A stretch of 64,000 nt of DNA from Bacillota bacterium (GTDB lineage: Bacteria; Bacillota; SHA-98; UBA4971), in contig DUSX01000034.1 in the NCBI GenBank assembly GCA_012842395.1, forward strand, positions 320,375 through 384,374. The letters run 5' to 3'. Both the position numbers and the translations under genes were made by a program. The notes under the pieces are model-generated. The model did not search any database. It was not told the DNA's origin and saw only the letters and a list, made by a program, of their open reading frames with translations. Of the stretch, positions 1-9,529 are shown piece by piece; the stretch's first letter is position 1, and each line of letters begins with the position of its first letter.

Positions 1-588
1 GTGGCCGGGGTACACAACGGTGTCGTCAGGAAGCCGGAACAGCTTCGTCTCGATCGACCGCACTAGGGTGTCATACGAGCCCCCAGGGAAATCGGTCCTC
101 CCCACGCCTCCTCCAGCGAACAGCGTGTCGCCGCAAAACACCACGCCGTCGCCTACGAGCGAGATGCTTCCTGGAGTATGCCCCGGCGTGTGAACCACGC
201 GCAGCTTCACCGACCCCGCGACCACCTCGTCCCCTTCCCGGAGCAGCCTGTCAGCACCGGGGCCTTTGATGCCTTCCCCTCCTGACCCCGGGACCGACAC
301 AACCAGTGCAGAGAGGTTCAAGCTCGGCTCGACGAGCGCCTGCGCATCCGCCTCGTGAATAGCGATGGGCGCGCCCGTAGCCGCCTTGACGCCTCCGTTT
401 CCCGCGATGTGATCCACGTGGCCGTGGGTGTTCACGATAATTTCGCACTCGAGTTCGTTTTCCCGCAGCGCCGCCAGGATCTTGGCAGGCTCGTCCCCGG
501 GGTCGATAACCACAGCTTTGCGAGTCTTCTCGCACGCCACGACATAGCAATTGGTACTGAGCGCGCCTACGCGCAGGGTCCTCACCAT
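1..588 (-). CDS. MBL-fold metallohydrolase (glyoxalase II-like), 3' end outside window
   Basis: Zinc-dependent beta-lactamase-fold hydrolase of the YqgX/glyoxalase II-like group, probably cytosolic; the substrate cannot be told from sequence. The 196 visible codons show the metal-binding motif THGHVDH, then HTPGHTPGS, the FCGDTLF aspartate ligand and, at the window edge, the final YPGH histidine, so only the last few residues are missing. Start taken at the ATG beginning VRTLRVGALSTNC, with a GTG codon just before as an alternative. It lies about 100 bp after dtd in the same direction, the usual recJ-rel-dtd-MBL order of Clostridia. Family assignment is firm, exact role unknown. Confidence 0.9.
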   Translation of the reverse strand, partial: MVRTLRVGALSTNCYVVACEKTRKAVVIDPGDEPAKILAALRENELECEIIVNTHGHVDHIAGNGGVKAATGAPIAIHEADAQALVEPSLNLSALVVSVPGSGGEGIKGPGADRLLREGDEVVAGSVKLRVVHTPGHTPGSISLVGDGVVFCGDTLFAGGGVGRTDFPGGSYDTLVRSIETKLFRLPDDTVVYPGH

Positions 589-690
589 CACCGCGCCTCG
601 TCATCCTCCCGCTGCACGACGCTCAAAAGACCTTGCGGCCTGCGGCCCTGCGACCTTTCCTACGCCGAGCGGCCGCCGGCACCGTTTCCC

Positions 691-1140
691 TCAAAACAGC
701 TTCTTGCTATCGAGCAGGATCGTGACAGGACCGTCGTTCTCCACGAAGACCGTCATGGTCGCCTGAAACTTGCCCGTCTCCACGATGAGGCCTGTCCCGC
801 GCAGTTCCTTCACGAACGCCGTGTAGAGCTCGAGGCCCTTCTCCGGCGGCGCGGCCTCGGTGAAGCTGGGCCGCCGTCCCCTGCGACAGTCGCCGTACAA
901 CGTGAATTGCGAGACCACAAGCACCGGTAGCCCGAGGTCGAGGCAGGAAAGGTTCATCTTGCCCTTATCATCGTCGAGGACACGCAGGTTCGCCACTTTC
1001 TCGGCTAGGTACCGCGCGTCCTCCTGAGAATCACCCGAACCGACCCCGAGAAAGACCACGAGCCCCGGGCCTATCCTGCCCACAGTCTCGCCGTCCACCA
1101 CGACGTACGCTGACTTGGCCCGCTGCACCACGGCTCTCAC
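691..1140 (-). CDS. dtd: D-aminoacyl-tRNA deacylase
   Basis: Hydrolyses D-amino acids (classically D-Tyr) from mischarged tRNA, a translation quality-control enzyme in the cytosol. The sequence carries the family hallmarks MRAVVQRA at the N-terminus, SQFTLYGD in the middle and the C-terminal NDGPVTI (Gly-cisPro) motif. Starting at the GTG of VRAVVQRA gives 149 residues, the normal family length, with an AGGTGG ribosome site 5-7 bases upstream; a GTG three codons earlier is possible but sits too close to that site. It follows rel by 27 bp and is surely co-transcribed with it. Confidence 0.95.
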   Translation of the reverse strand: MRAVVQRAKSAYVVVDGETVGRIGPGLVVFLGVGSGDSQEDARYLAEKVANLRVLDDDKGKMNLSCLDLGLPVLVVSQFTLYGDCRRGRRPSFTEAAPPEKGLELYTAFVKELRGTGLIVETGKFQATMTVFVENDGPVTILLDSKKLF

Positions 1141-1167
1141 ATCCGCCACCTACACCCCATCCGCTGT

Positions 1168-3348
1168 CTACACTGACTGGAGCTGTTGCGCGCTGGCATG
1201 GTGCGCCCTGTGCACATCGGTGACTCCGTGGACGCGCCTGACCCTGCTCATGATGGAGTTTAGGTGGTCTATGCCCGTGATCTCAACCACCATGTTCACC
1301 ACTGCCATGTGGTCCTTCGTCGTCCTCGCGTTCACCGCACTTATGTTAGCGCGGAGCTCGGTGACGGCCGACATGATGTTGGAGAGCAGCGCGACCCTGT
1401 CGTGTGCCTCGATCTCCAGCTCAACCGGGTAGGAGTTGTCCTCGCCGAACTCCCACTCAACCTCGATGTTCCGCTCCGGGGAGTTCCGGAGCCATGCCAC
1501 ATTCGGACAATCGCGCCTGTGCACGGAAACGCCCTTTCCCCTCGTGATATATCCGATGATCTCATCACCCGGCACGGGGCTGCAGCACCTCGCCATCCTC
1601 ACCAGCACGTTGTCGACGCCCTTCACCCTGACCCCTTGTCCCGCCGGACGCTTCCGCCTGGGAACGAGCTGGGTGGGCTCCTTTTCCTCCTTGTCGAGGC
1701 CTGGTTTCTCCGGGGCAAGCCGCGCCACCACCATCGTGGGCGACACCTTTCCGTCACCGACCGACGCGAGCAAGTCTTCAGCGTCGGTGAATCCCAGCCG
1801 CTTGGCCGCAACGAGGAGCTTCTCTTCTTTCAGATTGTCGTGCACCTCGAGGCCTTGACGGCGGAGCTCCTTCTCCAGGAGGTCGCGGCCACGCGGCACA
1901 GCCTCCTCGCGTCGCACCTCTCTGACCCACTGCCTTATCTTGTTGCGAGCTTTCGAGGTCTTGACGAACGCGAGCCAGTCGAGGCTGGGCGCTCCGGGCC
2001 CTTTCGAGGTGATTATCTCGACGATATCCCCGTTGGTGAGCTGGTAGTCGAGGGGCACCATCCTACCGTTAACCCTGGCGCCGGTGCAGCGGTGGCCGAT
2101 GTCAGTGTGGACGCTGTAAGCGAAGTCCACTGGCGTGGAGCCCGCGGGCAGGTTCTTCACGTCGCCTTTCGGGGTGAACACGAAGACCTCGTCTTTGAAG
2201 AGATCGATCTTCAAGGTCTCCATGAAGTCGTGGACATCCTTCATGTCCCGCTGCCACTCGAGGAGCTGACGGAGCCACGAGAGCTTCTCCTCGAATTCAC
2301 TCACGGTACGGGTGCCTTCCTTGTACCTCCAGTGGGCCGCAATGCCGTATTCCGCGGTGCGGTGCATCTCCCATGTGCGGATCTGTATCTCGAGGGGCTC
2401 TCCGGCTGGGCCGATGACGGTCGTGTGCAGCGACTGGTACATGTTCGACTTCGGCATCGCGATGTAGTCCTTGAAACGGCCCGGCATGGGTTTCCATAAG
2501 GAATGCACTATACCGAGGACCGCGTAGCAGTCCCTTACGCTGTTCACAATCACCCTTATGGCAATGAGGTCGTATATCTCCTCGAAAGCCTTCCCCTTGA
2601 GGCGCATCTTCTCATATATGCTGTAGAAGTGCTTGGCCCGCCCTTGAAGCTCGCACGGGATCCGAGCCTCCTCGAGGGCTTTCTTCAGCACAGCGCTCGC
2701 CTGTTCTATCAGCCCTTCCCGCTCTTTTCGCTTTCTCGCGACCTTCTCTACGAGCTTGTAGTACTCTCCGGGCTCGAGGTACCTCAGGGCCAGGTCCTCG
2801 AGCTCCCACTTGACCCTCCACATCCCGAGGCGGTGGGCCAACGGGGCGTATATCTCGAGCGTCTCCCGGGCTATCCTGGCCTGCCTGTCCCACGGCAGAT
2901 GCCCCAGGGTACGCATGTTGTGCAACCTGTCAGCAAGCTTGATGAGAACGACCCTTATGTCCTGGGCCATTGCGAGGAACATCTTTCGCAGGTTCTCCGC
3001 CTGCTGTTCCTCCCGGGACATGAACGGAACCCTGCCCAGCTTGGTCACACCGTCAACGAGCAGGCTGACCTCCCGTCCGAACTCGGATTTGATTTGGTCG
3101 AGGGTGACCGGCGTGTCCTCGATCACGTCGTGGAGCAGACCAGCTGAGATTGTCGTGACGTCCATCTCGAGCTCGGCGAGGATCGCAGCGACCCCTAGGG
3201 GATGGAAGATGAAAGAATCCCCCGAATCGCGGCGTTGCCCGGCATGGGCCTTCGCGGCGAACTCGTACGCCTTCCTCACCTGGTCGAGGTCGGCCTCAGG
3301 AGCGTATCGTCTTATTCGCTCTAGGACCTCGTCAATCCCTTGCTCCAT
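1168..3348 (-). CDS. rel: Bifunctional (p)ppGpp synthetase/hydrolase (Rel/SpoT family)
   Basis: Makes and degrades the stringent-response alarmone (p)ppGpp at the ribosome. The 726 residues contain, in order, an HD hydrolase domain (FHPLG; H73-D74 and E77-D78 in LLHDVIEDT, so hydrolase competent), a RelA/SpoT synthetase domain (RFKDYI followed by PKSNMYQSLHT, then EIQIRT), a TGS domain (VFVFTPKGD), and a C-terminal ACT domain. The start is the ATG of MEQGIDEVL, with AGGTG seven bases before it; the open frame extends further upstream without support. It lies between recJ and dtd; the apt gene often found between recJ and rel in Clostridia is absent here. A TATAAT box 150 bp upstream could give it its own promoter. 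Confidence 0.96.
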   Translation of the reverse strand: MEQGIDEVLERIRRYAPEADLDQVRKAYEFAAKAHAGQRRDSGDSFIFHPLGVAAILAELEMDVTTISAGLLHDVIEDTPVTLDQIKSEFGREVSLLVDGVTKLGRVPFMSREEQQAENLRKMFLAMAQDIRVVLIKLADRLHNMRTLGHLPWDRQARIARETLEIYAPLAHRLGMWRVKWELEDLALRYLEPGEYYKLVEKVARKRKEREGLIEQASAVLKKALEEARIPCELQGRAKHFYSIYEKMRLKGKAFEEIYDLIAIRVIVNSVRDCYAVLGIVHSLWKPMPGRFKDYIAMPKSNMYQSLHTTVIGPAGEPLEIQIRTWEMHRTAEYGIAAHWRYKEGTRTVSEFEEKLSWLRQLLEWQRDMKDVHDFMETLKIDLFKDEVFVFTPKGDVKNLPAGSTPVDFAYSVHTDIGHRCTGARVNGRMVPLDYQLTNGDIVEIITSKGPGAPSLDWLAFVKTSKARNKIRQWVREVRREEAVPRGRDLLEKELRRQGLEVHDNLKEEKLLVAAKRLGFTDAEDLLASVGDGKVSPTMVVARLAPEKPGLDKEEKEPTQLVPRRKRPAGQGVRVKGVDNVLVRMARCCSPVPGDEIIGYITRGKGVSVHRRDCPNVAWLRNSPERNIEVEWEFGEDNSYPVELEIEAHDRVALLSNIMSAVTELRANISAVNARTTKDHMAVVNMVVEITGIDHLNSIMSRVRRVHGVTDVHRAHHASAQQLQSV

Positions 3349-3494
3349 TCCAATCACCTGCAACCGGTAGCATCCCCGCCGCCAGTCTCGCCTCCGCAAA
3401 CCTGTACAGCTACGGAACACTCGCATGCGTCCGCGGAGCGACCAGCCCGGAACCCGGCAGGCGAACGCCAACCGGCCGCCGTTCCTATACACTC

Positions 3495-3506
3495 CAATTA
3501 TACAAC
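3495..3506 (-). promoter_or_regulatory. Possible -10 element ahead of rel-dtd
   Basis: A perfect TATAAT (plus-strand attata at 3498-3503) lies just after the recJ stop, about 150 bp before the rel start. The -35 position at 17 bp has only a weak CTGTAA. Inference from sequence only. Confidence 0.35.
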
Positions 3507-3511
3507 AAGCC

Positions 3512-5251
3512 TCAGCTTCTTACAGCCTCGCGCAATTCTTTTATGTTGAGCTGCACTTGTCTCGCGCCGTTCCACTGGTTGACCTCGATGGTATACGCGA
3601 TGTCGACATCCTTGGCGCCTTTCGCGAAGAGAACGGGCGCCATCCCGCCCAAGCCGAATCCTATTGCGTCCAAAACCACTCCGTCCTGGGCCAGCTTCAT
3701 CTTCAGGTGCTTGGCGTCGGCCCCGACCCCGCGATACTCCACGAGCCTCACGCCTCTTGAAAGGAAAGTCGGGACGGGGTTCCCGACGCCGAACGGCGCG
3801 AGCGCGCCAAGGACCTCTGCGACCTCGATATCGATATCTCCGAACCGGGCTTCGGCATCACACACGACCTTCCTCGCGAGGTCCTCGGGGCCGAGCATGC
3901 CCCTGGCCACCTCGTTCATCCGCTCCCGGAGCGCAGGCACGGCGTTCCGAGCTATGGAAAGCCCGGCAGCGTGGCGGTGTCCCCCGAATTCCTTCAGCAG
4001 GTCCGCGCACTGAACGAGCCCACCGTACAGGTCGAACGCATCTATGCTCCTCCCGGACCCACGCCCCTCGTCGCCTTGTATGCTTATCAATATGGCCGGA
4101 CGCCAGAATCGTTCCACCAGGCGGGAGGCGACTATGCCTATGACTCCGGGATGCCACCCCTCGCCCGCGAGCACGAGGACGACGTCCTCCGCTTCGCCGT
4201 CCGGCGTAGTCTTCACCATCGAGACCGCTTCATCTAGAATGGCCTGTTCCAGGGACTGCCTCTCCTGGTTCGCCTTGTCAAGGATCGAGGCGATGTAGGT
4301 CGCCCTCTCAGCGGATGACGCCGTGAGAAGGTCCACGCAAAGCGACGCGTCCCCTAGCCTGCCCACGGCGTTGAGACGGGGCCCGAGAAAGAAGCCCACT
4401 GCACCCGAGCTTATCTCCCGGCCGGCAAGGCCCGACACGCGGATGAGGGCCTGGAGACCGGGGTTTGAGGTGCAATTCAAGCTCGCAAGCCCGTGTTTCG
4501 CGAGGACTCTGTTCTCTCCCGTGAGCGGAGCCACGTCAGCGATCGTGCCGAGCGCGACGAGCTCGAGAAGCCCCTCTGAGGGTGCCGGCGCATCCAAGGT
4601 GCCGGCGTGCGCGCGCAGGAGCGCCAAGGCAAGTTTGTAGGCGACTCCCACGCCCGCAAGATCAGCGAACGGGTAGGTCGAGTCCCTCCGCTTCGGATTC
4701 ACCAAGGCGTAAGCTCTTGGAAGCTCCTCGGCAGGCTCGTGGTGGTCTGTGACGATGACGTCCACGCCACGGCTGCGCGCAAGCTCTACCTCATCGACGG
4801 CGGTGATTCCACAGTCCACCGTGATGAGCAGCGTGACACCGGACGAGGCCGCCTTCTCCACGGCGTCGCGGTTGAGCCCGTACCCCTCTTCTATGCGCCC
4901 GGGGATGTAGTAGTCCACGTCGGCACCGAGCGCCTTCAGAACGTTCAGAAGAACGCAAGTGGACGTGATGCCGTCCACATCGTAATCTCCGTATATCCTT
5001 ATCTTCTCGCCGTTTCGCACCGCCCGGAGCACCCGAACGACGGCTCTCTCCATGTCAGGCAGGAGCAGAGGGTCGAGAAGGTCGTCAAGGTCCGCCCTGA
5101 GGAACTTCCTTGCGGCCTCGGGGCTGCCAAGGCCCCGGAGCGCCAACACCCTCGCCACAAGCCGCGGGACCCCGAGCTCCCTCCGTAGGACCTCGCTTGT
5201 CCTCTCAGCTTCGCTCGAAAGACCCGCCACGTGCCATACGCAACCTGCCAA
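3512..5251 (-). CDS. recJ: Single-stranded-DNA-specific exonuclease RecJ
   Basis: 5'-3' exonuclease on single-stranded DNA acting in recombination and repair. DHH-superfamily motifs are present: GDYDVDGIT (metal-binding aspartates near 89-93), VTVDCG-type motif II, TDHHEP (DHH at about 169-171), LGPRLNAVGR, and the DHHA1 signature FGGHRHAAG. With a TTG start (MAGCVWHVAG) preceded by GGAGGAGG at proper spacing the protein is 579 residues, the length of the short E. coli-type enzyme and not the long Bacillus form. Upstream ATG codons in frame (about 5308, 5392) lack a ribosome site and would add a basic, unconserved tail. It heads the recJ-rel-dtd-MBL cluster. Confidence 0.95.
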   Translation of the reverse strand: MAGCVWHVAGLSSEAERTSEVLRRELGVPRLVARVLALRGLGSPEAARKFLRADLDDLLDPLLLPDMERAVVRVLRAVRNGEKIRIYGDYDVDGITSTCVLLNVLKALGADVDYYIPGRIEEGYGLNRDAVEKAASSGVTLLITVDCGITAVDEVELARSRGVDVIVTDHHEPAEELPRAYALVNPKRRDSTYPFADLAGVGVAYKLALALLRAHAGTLDAPAPSEGLLELVALGTIADVAPLTGENRVLAKHGLASLNCTSNPGLQALIRVSGLAGREISSGAVGFFLGPRLNAVGRLGDASLCVDLLTASSAERATYIASILDKANQERQSLEQAILDEAVSMVKTTPDGEAEDVVLVLAGEGWHPGVIGIVASRLVERFWRPAILISIQGDEGRGSGRSIDAFDLYGGLVQCADLLKEFGGHRHAAGLSIARNAVPALRERMNEVARGMLGPEDLARKVVCDAEARFGDIDIEVAEVLGALAPFGVGNPVPTFLSRGVRLVEYRGVGADAKHLKMKLAQDGVVLDAIGFGLGGMAPVLFAKGAKDVDIAYTIEVNQWNGARQVQLNIKELREAVRS

Positions 5252-5571
5252 CGTCCTCCTCCTCCACGTCGTCTCCTCGCCCACCCGCCGCCACAGGCTC
5301 CCCGGCATCGACGCGGCCCGAAGGTCCGCATGCGCCCGTGCCCAATGCGCCGTCGCGGGGTGTCCTCTTCCTCTCCCCGCAGGCACGCCCACGCCCGCCT
5401 TACTCGCGCACCTATAGCATTATAAGCACAAGAAACACCCTCTGGCTAGCCTCTTGAGTATGGCGTCACAGAGTTCCCGTCCCCTCATTTGACAGCCCTG
5501 GGATTCCCGCATCTTTCACGACTGGTCGTGGGGGATTTCGCTTGCGCCGCGCGCAAGGTTCGAACGAGACA
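5252..5571. other. Intergenic region recJ-lapA with a TATAAT box
   Basis: No convincing gene. The only clear signal is a minus-strand TATAAT at 5419-5424 followed by TGCTATAGG, about 170 bp before recJ and a likely -10 of a recJ promoter, although no good -35 is visible. The remainder is GC-rich sequence without repeats. Confidence 0.35.
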
Positions 5572-6090
5572 TCACGCTCCGGACCTCAGCCCGAAAGGCT
5601 CGTCGCGCGTACCGCCTTCTTGATCCGCGCCCTGCTGGGATTGAGGCTCACGTCCCGGCCCGGTTTCATCCTGCGCCCGCGGAAGGACCTCCATGACCTG
5701 CGTGGCCTCAAGCTCCACCTCGAGGGCCTGGACGCGCTCCCTTGCCGCCTCGAGCTCCCGCGCTTTCGCCCGCGCCTCCCCCTCGAGCCTCGCCACAGCG
5801 CCTTCCAGGTTGGCGACCTTCTCTCTCGCTGCCGCCAGGTCATGAGCGAGCCTCTCAGCCTTTCCCCTGAAAGATCTCAAGCTCAGCCTCAACCTTATTT
5901 CGCGCACGGCACCGAGCAATCCCACGACAACCGCGCCAGCCGCCGCGGAGCCCAGAATGACTAAAGCCAGAGAGACGTCAACGAGGTGCCACTTTAGAAA
6001 GGTGACTGTGACCGGTGCAGAATTCTGGATGGCGAACACGGCGACGAGGAGGGCGAACGCAAGGCCAAGGACGGTTACGGCCTGCAACAT
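5572..6090 (-). CDS. LapA-domain (DUF1049) membrane protein
   Basis: Small membrane protein of the LapA/DUF1049 family. It has two transmembrane segments in the first 65 residues (VLGLAFALLVAVFAIQN, and the helix around ALVILGSAAAGAVVVGLL), separated by the family motif QNSAPVTVTFL. A long charged coiled coil of alternating Ala/Glu/Arg follows (about 75-135), then a hydrophilic tail. In Proteobacteria LapA/LapB-type proteins link to envelope lipid assembly; the role in Bacillota is unknown. The start chosen is the ATG of MLQAVTVLG, because GGAG lies six bases before it; a TTG four codons earlier overlaps that site. Confidence 0.8.
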   Translation of the reverse strand: MLQAVTVLGLAFALLVAVFAIQNSAPVTVTFLKWHLVDVSLALVILGSAAAGAVVVGLLGAVREIRLRLSLRSFRGKAERLAHDLAAAREKVANLEGAVARLEGEARAKARELEAARERVQALEVELEATQVMEVLPRAQDETGPGREPQSQQGADQEGGTRDEPFGLRSGA

Positions 6091-6197
6091 TCTCATCTCC
6101 AATTGCGAAGCGGGCCGTCGACCCGGTCAACGACAGTGGGCCGTCGGGACTCGATCATGCGGACCGCGCATGCCGCCGCTCCAAAGATGTCAGCCCA

Positions 6198-8003
6198 TTA
6201 TTCGGCACGCGGCGATGAAAATCCTCCCCGGACGCTCTCTTTCGTGCCGTATCTGACGAGGCTCACGAGGACGTCCTTGTCGAATTCGTCAACTACGTAC
6301 AGCTTCCCGCGGGCCACGTCCACGAGCTTTCTGAGGAAGTCCCTGTTGGGCTGGAGGCCGACGCACATGAAGGGCACTTTTTCCTCGGCTATGCGCTTCG
6401 CCGCGGTGAGGGCGTCCCGTGCGGGATCGGCGGTCCAGCGGTTCATCGTGGGGATCCCGTCGGTGATGAGCACGAGCAGCACATCCCTGAGTTTTCTCGC
6501 CCGGATGAAATCCAGGGCCTCAGCGATCCCGGCGGCGAGAGGCGTTAGGCCCGCAGGCTCGATCCGCCCGATCCCCTCCTCTATCGCCTTTCTGTTGCTC
6601 GTGGACGCTATTTGAAGCCGCACATCGCGCTCCTGAAACGTAAGGACGGTTATCCTCACCCGGCAGGCTGCAGCAAGATGACGGATGAGGTACTTAGCGG
6701 CGCGGATACGCCGACCGACCATGCTTGCGCTCGCGTCGATGAGAAGGCAGACTTCCGGGGGTCTCGCAGGGCGCTTTCGGTAGAGCCTGATGTCCTCGCG
6801 AACGATGAACGGCCCCGGGGCGCCGGCAACAACCCCGTTTCTTTGCAGGCAGGCTCTGGAGAGGGCAGCCACCGCGGTCTCGGGCACGGCGATCTCGTCG
6901 CACCACTCTCCGTCCCCAGGGGGTCTCACGTTCTTCGAGAGCCTGGGGCGCTCGTGCCTGGCCTTCGGCCCGAACCGGCCCTCTTCGTGGCGGGGGATTC
7001 TCGGCACAATGGGCATCCTGCGCACGAGACGCCTTATGCCCGCTTCGACCTCCGACGCGCACGTGGCAAGGATGTTGCGCACCTCCCGGCCTTTGGGAGT
7101 GAGCACCAGTTGACCCCGCTCTCGGGTGAGGAGGTCGAAACTGGAGAGGCGTTCTATGACCTCGTCGAGGTCGCCCGCGTCGCGCCGTATGTCGGGTGGA
7201 ATGGTCCCCGATGCGAGCAGCTGGTCAAGCAGGCGAGCCATATTGCTCCTTCCGCCGAACTCCTCAGCCATGGAGGACACCGCCTCTATGCGGGCCTCCC
7301 TCGGCAGCCTATCCCAGTCATGGCCTCCGCCCGCGACCCCGGACTCGTTGAGATAGGAATCGAACACACTGGAGTAGGGCGAGAGATCGCCCTTGCCCGC
7401 CGCCTCCTGGTGCCTGATGGCCTCCACCTTCCGAATCTCCACACCCTGCCGCTCTATCTCCTCTTCCAAGGCCACGACGAGGTAAAACAGCAGCAGGAGG
7501 CAGTTGTCCGGGAGCATTGCGGCGATGTGCACGTGGTTGCAGTGGGCCTTGCGCAGCGAGAGCTTCCGTCCATAGTTCAGGGTACCACCGACCCTCCCGC
7601 CGCCCGTGCCGGTCTGGATATCCATGAGGTCAAGAAGCTCGCCGGGCTGCGGAAGGAAAAGGCCGCGCGCCCGCTCGAGCAGGAGGTCGTGGTAGAACGC
7701 GTACACAGCCCGCTTCACGGCGTCCGCCGCCCTCCGGTGGTCCACCTCGGCGACTTCGTGGAACACGTCTATGTGGAGGATCTCATCCTTCCGCCGCCTC
7801 GAATAGAAACAGACCCCAGCGTCCTGGTTCGCGAGAACCTTGATCTCCCCCGGCGTCGCAGGGCTGACCACGTGGACCCGCTTGCTCACCACGGTGGTCT
7901 CGCCGATCCTAAGACCCCTTCCCATCCGGAATTCATTCTGCATGACCCGGATGAGCCGGGGGGCATCATACCGGAGCACCGCGAGACAATCGAAGCCGTT
8001 CAT
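6198..8003 (-). CDS. VWA-domain protein, chelatase D-subunit-like partner of the AAA+ gene
   Basis: A 601-residue protein with a C-terminal von Willebrand A domain whose metal-ion-dependent adhesion site DASASM is intact (D423, S425, S427), followed by LITDGIP. The long N-terminal part (1-400) is mixed alpha/beta and resembles nothing I can name. Its ATG overlaps the stop of the upstream AAA+ gene (ATGA), so the two are translationally coupled. AAA+/VWA pairs of the magnesium/cobalt-chelatase and MoxR type insert metals or remodel partner proteins. No ChlH/CobN-like catalytic subunit is nearby, so a chaperone-like role is as likely as a chelatase role. Cytosolic; no signal peptide. Confidence 0.8.
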   Translation of the reverse strand: MNGFDCLAVLRYDAPRLIRVMQNEFRMGRGLRIGETTVVSKRVHVVSPATPGEIKVLANQDAGVCFYSRRRKDEILHIDVFHEVAEVDHRRAADAVKRAVYAFYHDLLLERARGLFLPQPGELLDLMDIQTGTGGGRVGGTLNYGRKLSLRKAHCNHVHIAAMLPDNCLLLLFYLVVALEEEIERQGVEIRKVEAIRHQEAAGKGDLSPYSSVFDSYLNESGVAGGGHDWDRLPREARIEAVSSMAEEFGGRSNMARLLDQLLASGTIPPDIRRDAGDLDEVIERLSSFDLLTRERGQLVLTPKGREVRNILATCASEVEAGIRRLVRRMPIVPRIPRHEEGRFGPKARHERPRLSKNVRPPGDGEWCDEIAVPETAVAALSRACLQRNGVVAGAPGPFIVREDIRLYRKRPARPPEVCLLIDASASMVGRRIRAAKYLIRHLAAACRVRITVLTFQERDVRLQIASTSNRKAIEEGIGRIEPAGLTPLAAGIAEALDFIRARKLRDVLLVLITDGIPTMNRWTADPARDALTAAKRIAEEKVPFMCVGLQPNRDFLRKLVDVARGKLYVVDEFDKDVLVSLVRYGTKESVRGGFSSPRAE

Positions 8004-9529
8004 CGGAGCCTCAGGTCTTCCTCGGTGAAGACCACCTCACCCCCGGCAAGCTGTGCAAGGGACTTTGCCCTCGCAGGGGGCGCGCTTATCGGCACCTCGC
8101 TTGGGTCGGATATGCTCGCGCTCTCGCTCCCGTAGGCCGGACCCTGCCCGGCTCCGAAGTCCGCCGCGCCTTGCCCGAGGGCGCCCCCGGCCGAGGTCGG
8201 GCTGGAGCCCCGCCGGTGCACAGAACCAGGAGGCGCGACACCGCGCCCGTCGCCCGCCGGCCCTCCCTTGGTGGCGTCGGGCCTCGCGAAACCCATGCCC
8301 CTCATGAGCCTCTCCCAGAGGCTGTCCGGGCGCGGAACAGGCTCTGCCGTTCCGCCGGACGCGAGATCTCTTTCCTTGTGCCGGGCCTCCTCTTGAACCG
8401 GCTTGGCCGGGCCATCGCCGGCCCCGTCCTTGAGAGGGTCTGGGTCGCGGCGTCGGCCACATCTAGATTCGTACTCGTCCAGGAATTTCCCGATGTTTAT
8501 GAGCGTGGCCGCGTCCACTCTATGCCGCAGGGCGAAGGGCAGCACCGTCCTTATATCATTGATGGACGGGTGGGGCCTGGCATCAAGCGCCGCGCGGGCT
8601 CGCGCCCCCAAGGAAATCGCTTCCACGGCGCGAAGGCTCTCCATGCCGAAGCTCACGTATACTTCACCTAGGAGCGAGGCAAGTTCCTCGGGGAGAGTCA
8701 CGTTTGGAAGGGCTGCTGCCCGTCCGAGCATCCTCTCGCGAAGCACGTCCAGGGCGGAGGAAGGCGGTGCTCCAGCGCGCCCGGCATTCGCTGCCGATGT
8801 CCCAGGGGACCAGGCCCCGTCATCGAGGAGGATGCGCCTCACAATGGACTGATCCTGGGGCCTTGCCATGTTCACCGTGAAGTCAAACCTGTCCGAAAGC
8901 TGGCGCCTTATATCCTCGAGCGCACCTGGCTCTTCGTCGGGATTGCTCGCCGCCCATATCGCGCACGTGATGGGGATCTCGAACGCGGGCAGACCGGTCT
9001 CCTCCACCTGGAGCCGGCCCGGCTTGGTGCCCATCACGTCAAGGAGGACATCGGTGAGCTCGGGCGAGGTATCGGCGAGCCTGTTGATCTCGTCAACGAA
9101 CACGACCCCTCTGTGGGCTCGCGGCAACACGCCTGGCAGGAGCGCCGCCTCGGGACGCGAGGGATCCGCAAGTCTCGCGAGATCTATGCTCCCCACCACG
9201 GTGCCGATCTTCGCCGCGTGCGATATCTCCATGAACGGCACGGGCACCTCCTCGGTGCCCAGCTCCGCGATGGCTTCTGGAGGGAGATCCCGGTGCACGG
9301 GGCAGTGAGGGCACCGCGGATCGCAGTTGTAGACGCATCCCTTGATCCTCTGGATACGCGGCAGCACGTCTTTCATGGCGCGTATGATCGTGGTCTTGCC
9401 CGTGCCCCTGAGCCCCTCCACGTGAACGTGGAGAGGTCGACCAGCCAACAGCGATACGACCGACGCCTCCAGCGCCTCCACGAGTGGACGGTTGCCGTCA
9501 TGAATGACAAGATCCAGGTATCCCTTCAA
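8000..9529 (-). CDS. AAA+ ATPase, magnesium chelatase ChlI/BchI-like
   Basis: ATP-driven motor subunit paired with the VWA protein. Walker A GLRGTGKT lies near residues 39-46, Walker B VVFVDEIN near 143-149, and sensor-1 AASNP and an arginine-finger region (RRQLSDRFDF) follow, all as in ChlI/BchI. Just after Walker A is a cysteine cluster C-x3-C-x3-C-x2-C (about residues 65-76), a possible metal or iron-sulfur site. The C-terminal 150 residues are Pro/Gly/Ser-rich and low in complexity. The start used is TTG (MKGYLDLVI), placed eight bases after GGGAGG; the GTG three codons upstream overlaps that site. Confidence 0.85.
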   Translation of the reverse strand: MKGYLDLVIHDGNRPLVEALEASVVSLLAGRPLHVHVEGLRGTGKTTIIRAMKDVLPRIQRIKGCVYNCDPRCPHCPVHRDLPPEAIAELGTEEVPVPFMEISHAAKIGTVVGSIDLARLADPSRPEAALLPGVLPRAHRGVVFVDEINRLADTSPELTDVLLDVMGTKPGRLQVEETGLPAFEIPITCAIWAASNPDEEPGALEDIRRQLSDRFDFTVNMARPQDQSIVRRILLDDGAWSPGTSAANAGRAGAPPSSALDVLRERMLGRAAALPNVTLPEELASLLGEVYVSFGMESLRAVEAISLGARARAALDARPHPSINDIRTVLPFALRHRVDAATLINIGKFLDEYESRCGRRRDPDPLKDGAGDGPAKPVQEEARHKERDLASGGTAEPVPRPDSLWERLMRGMGFARPDATKGGPAGDGRGVAPPGSVHRRGSSPTSAGGALGQGAADFGAGQGPAYGSESASISDPSEVPISAPPARAKSLAQLAGGEVVFTEEDLRLR

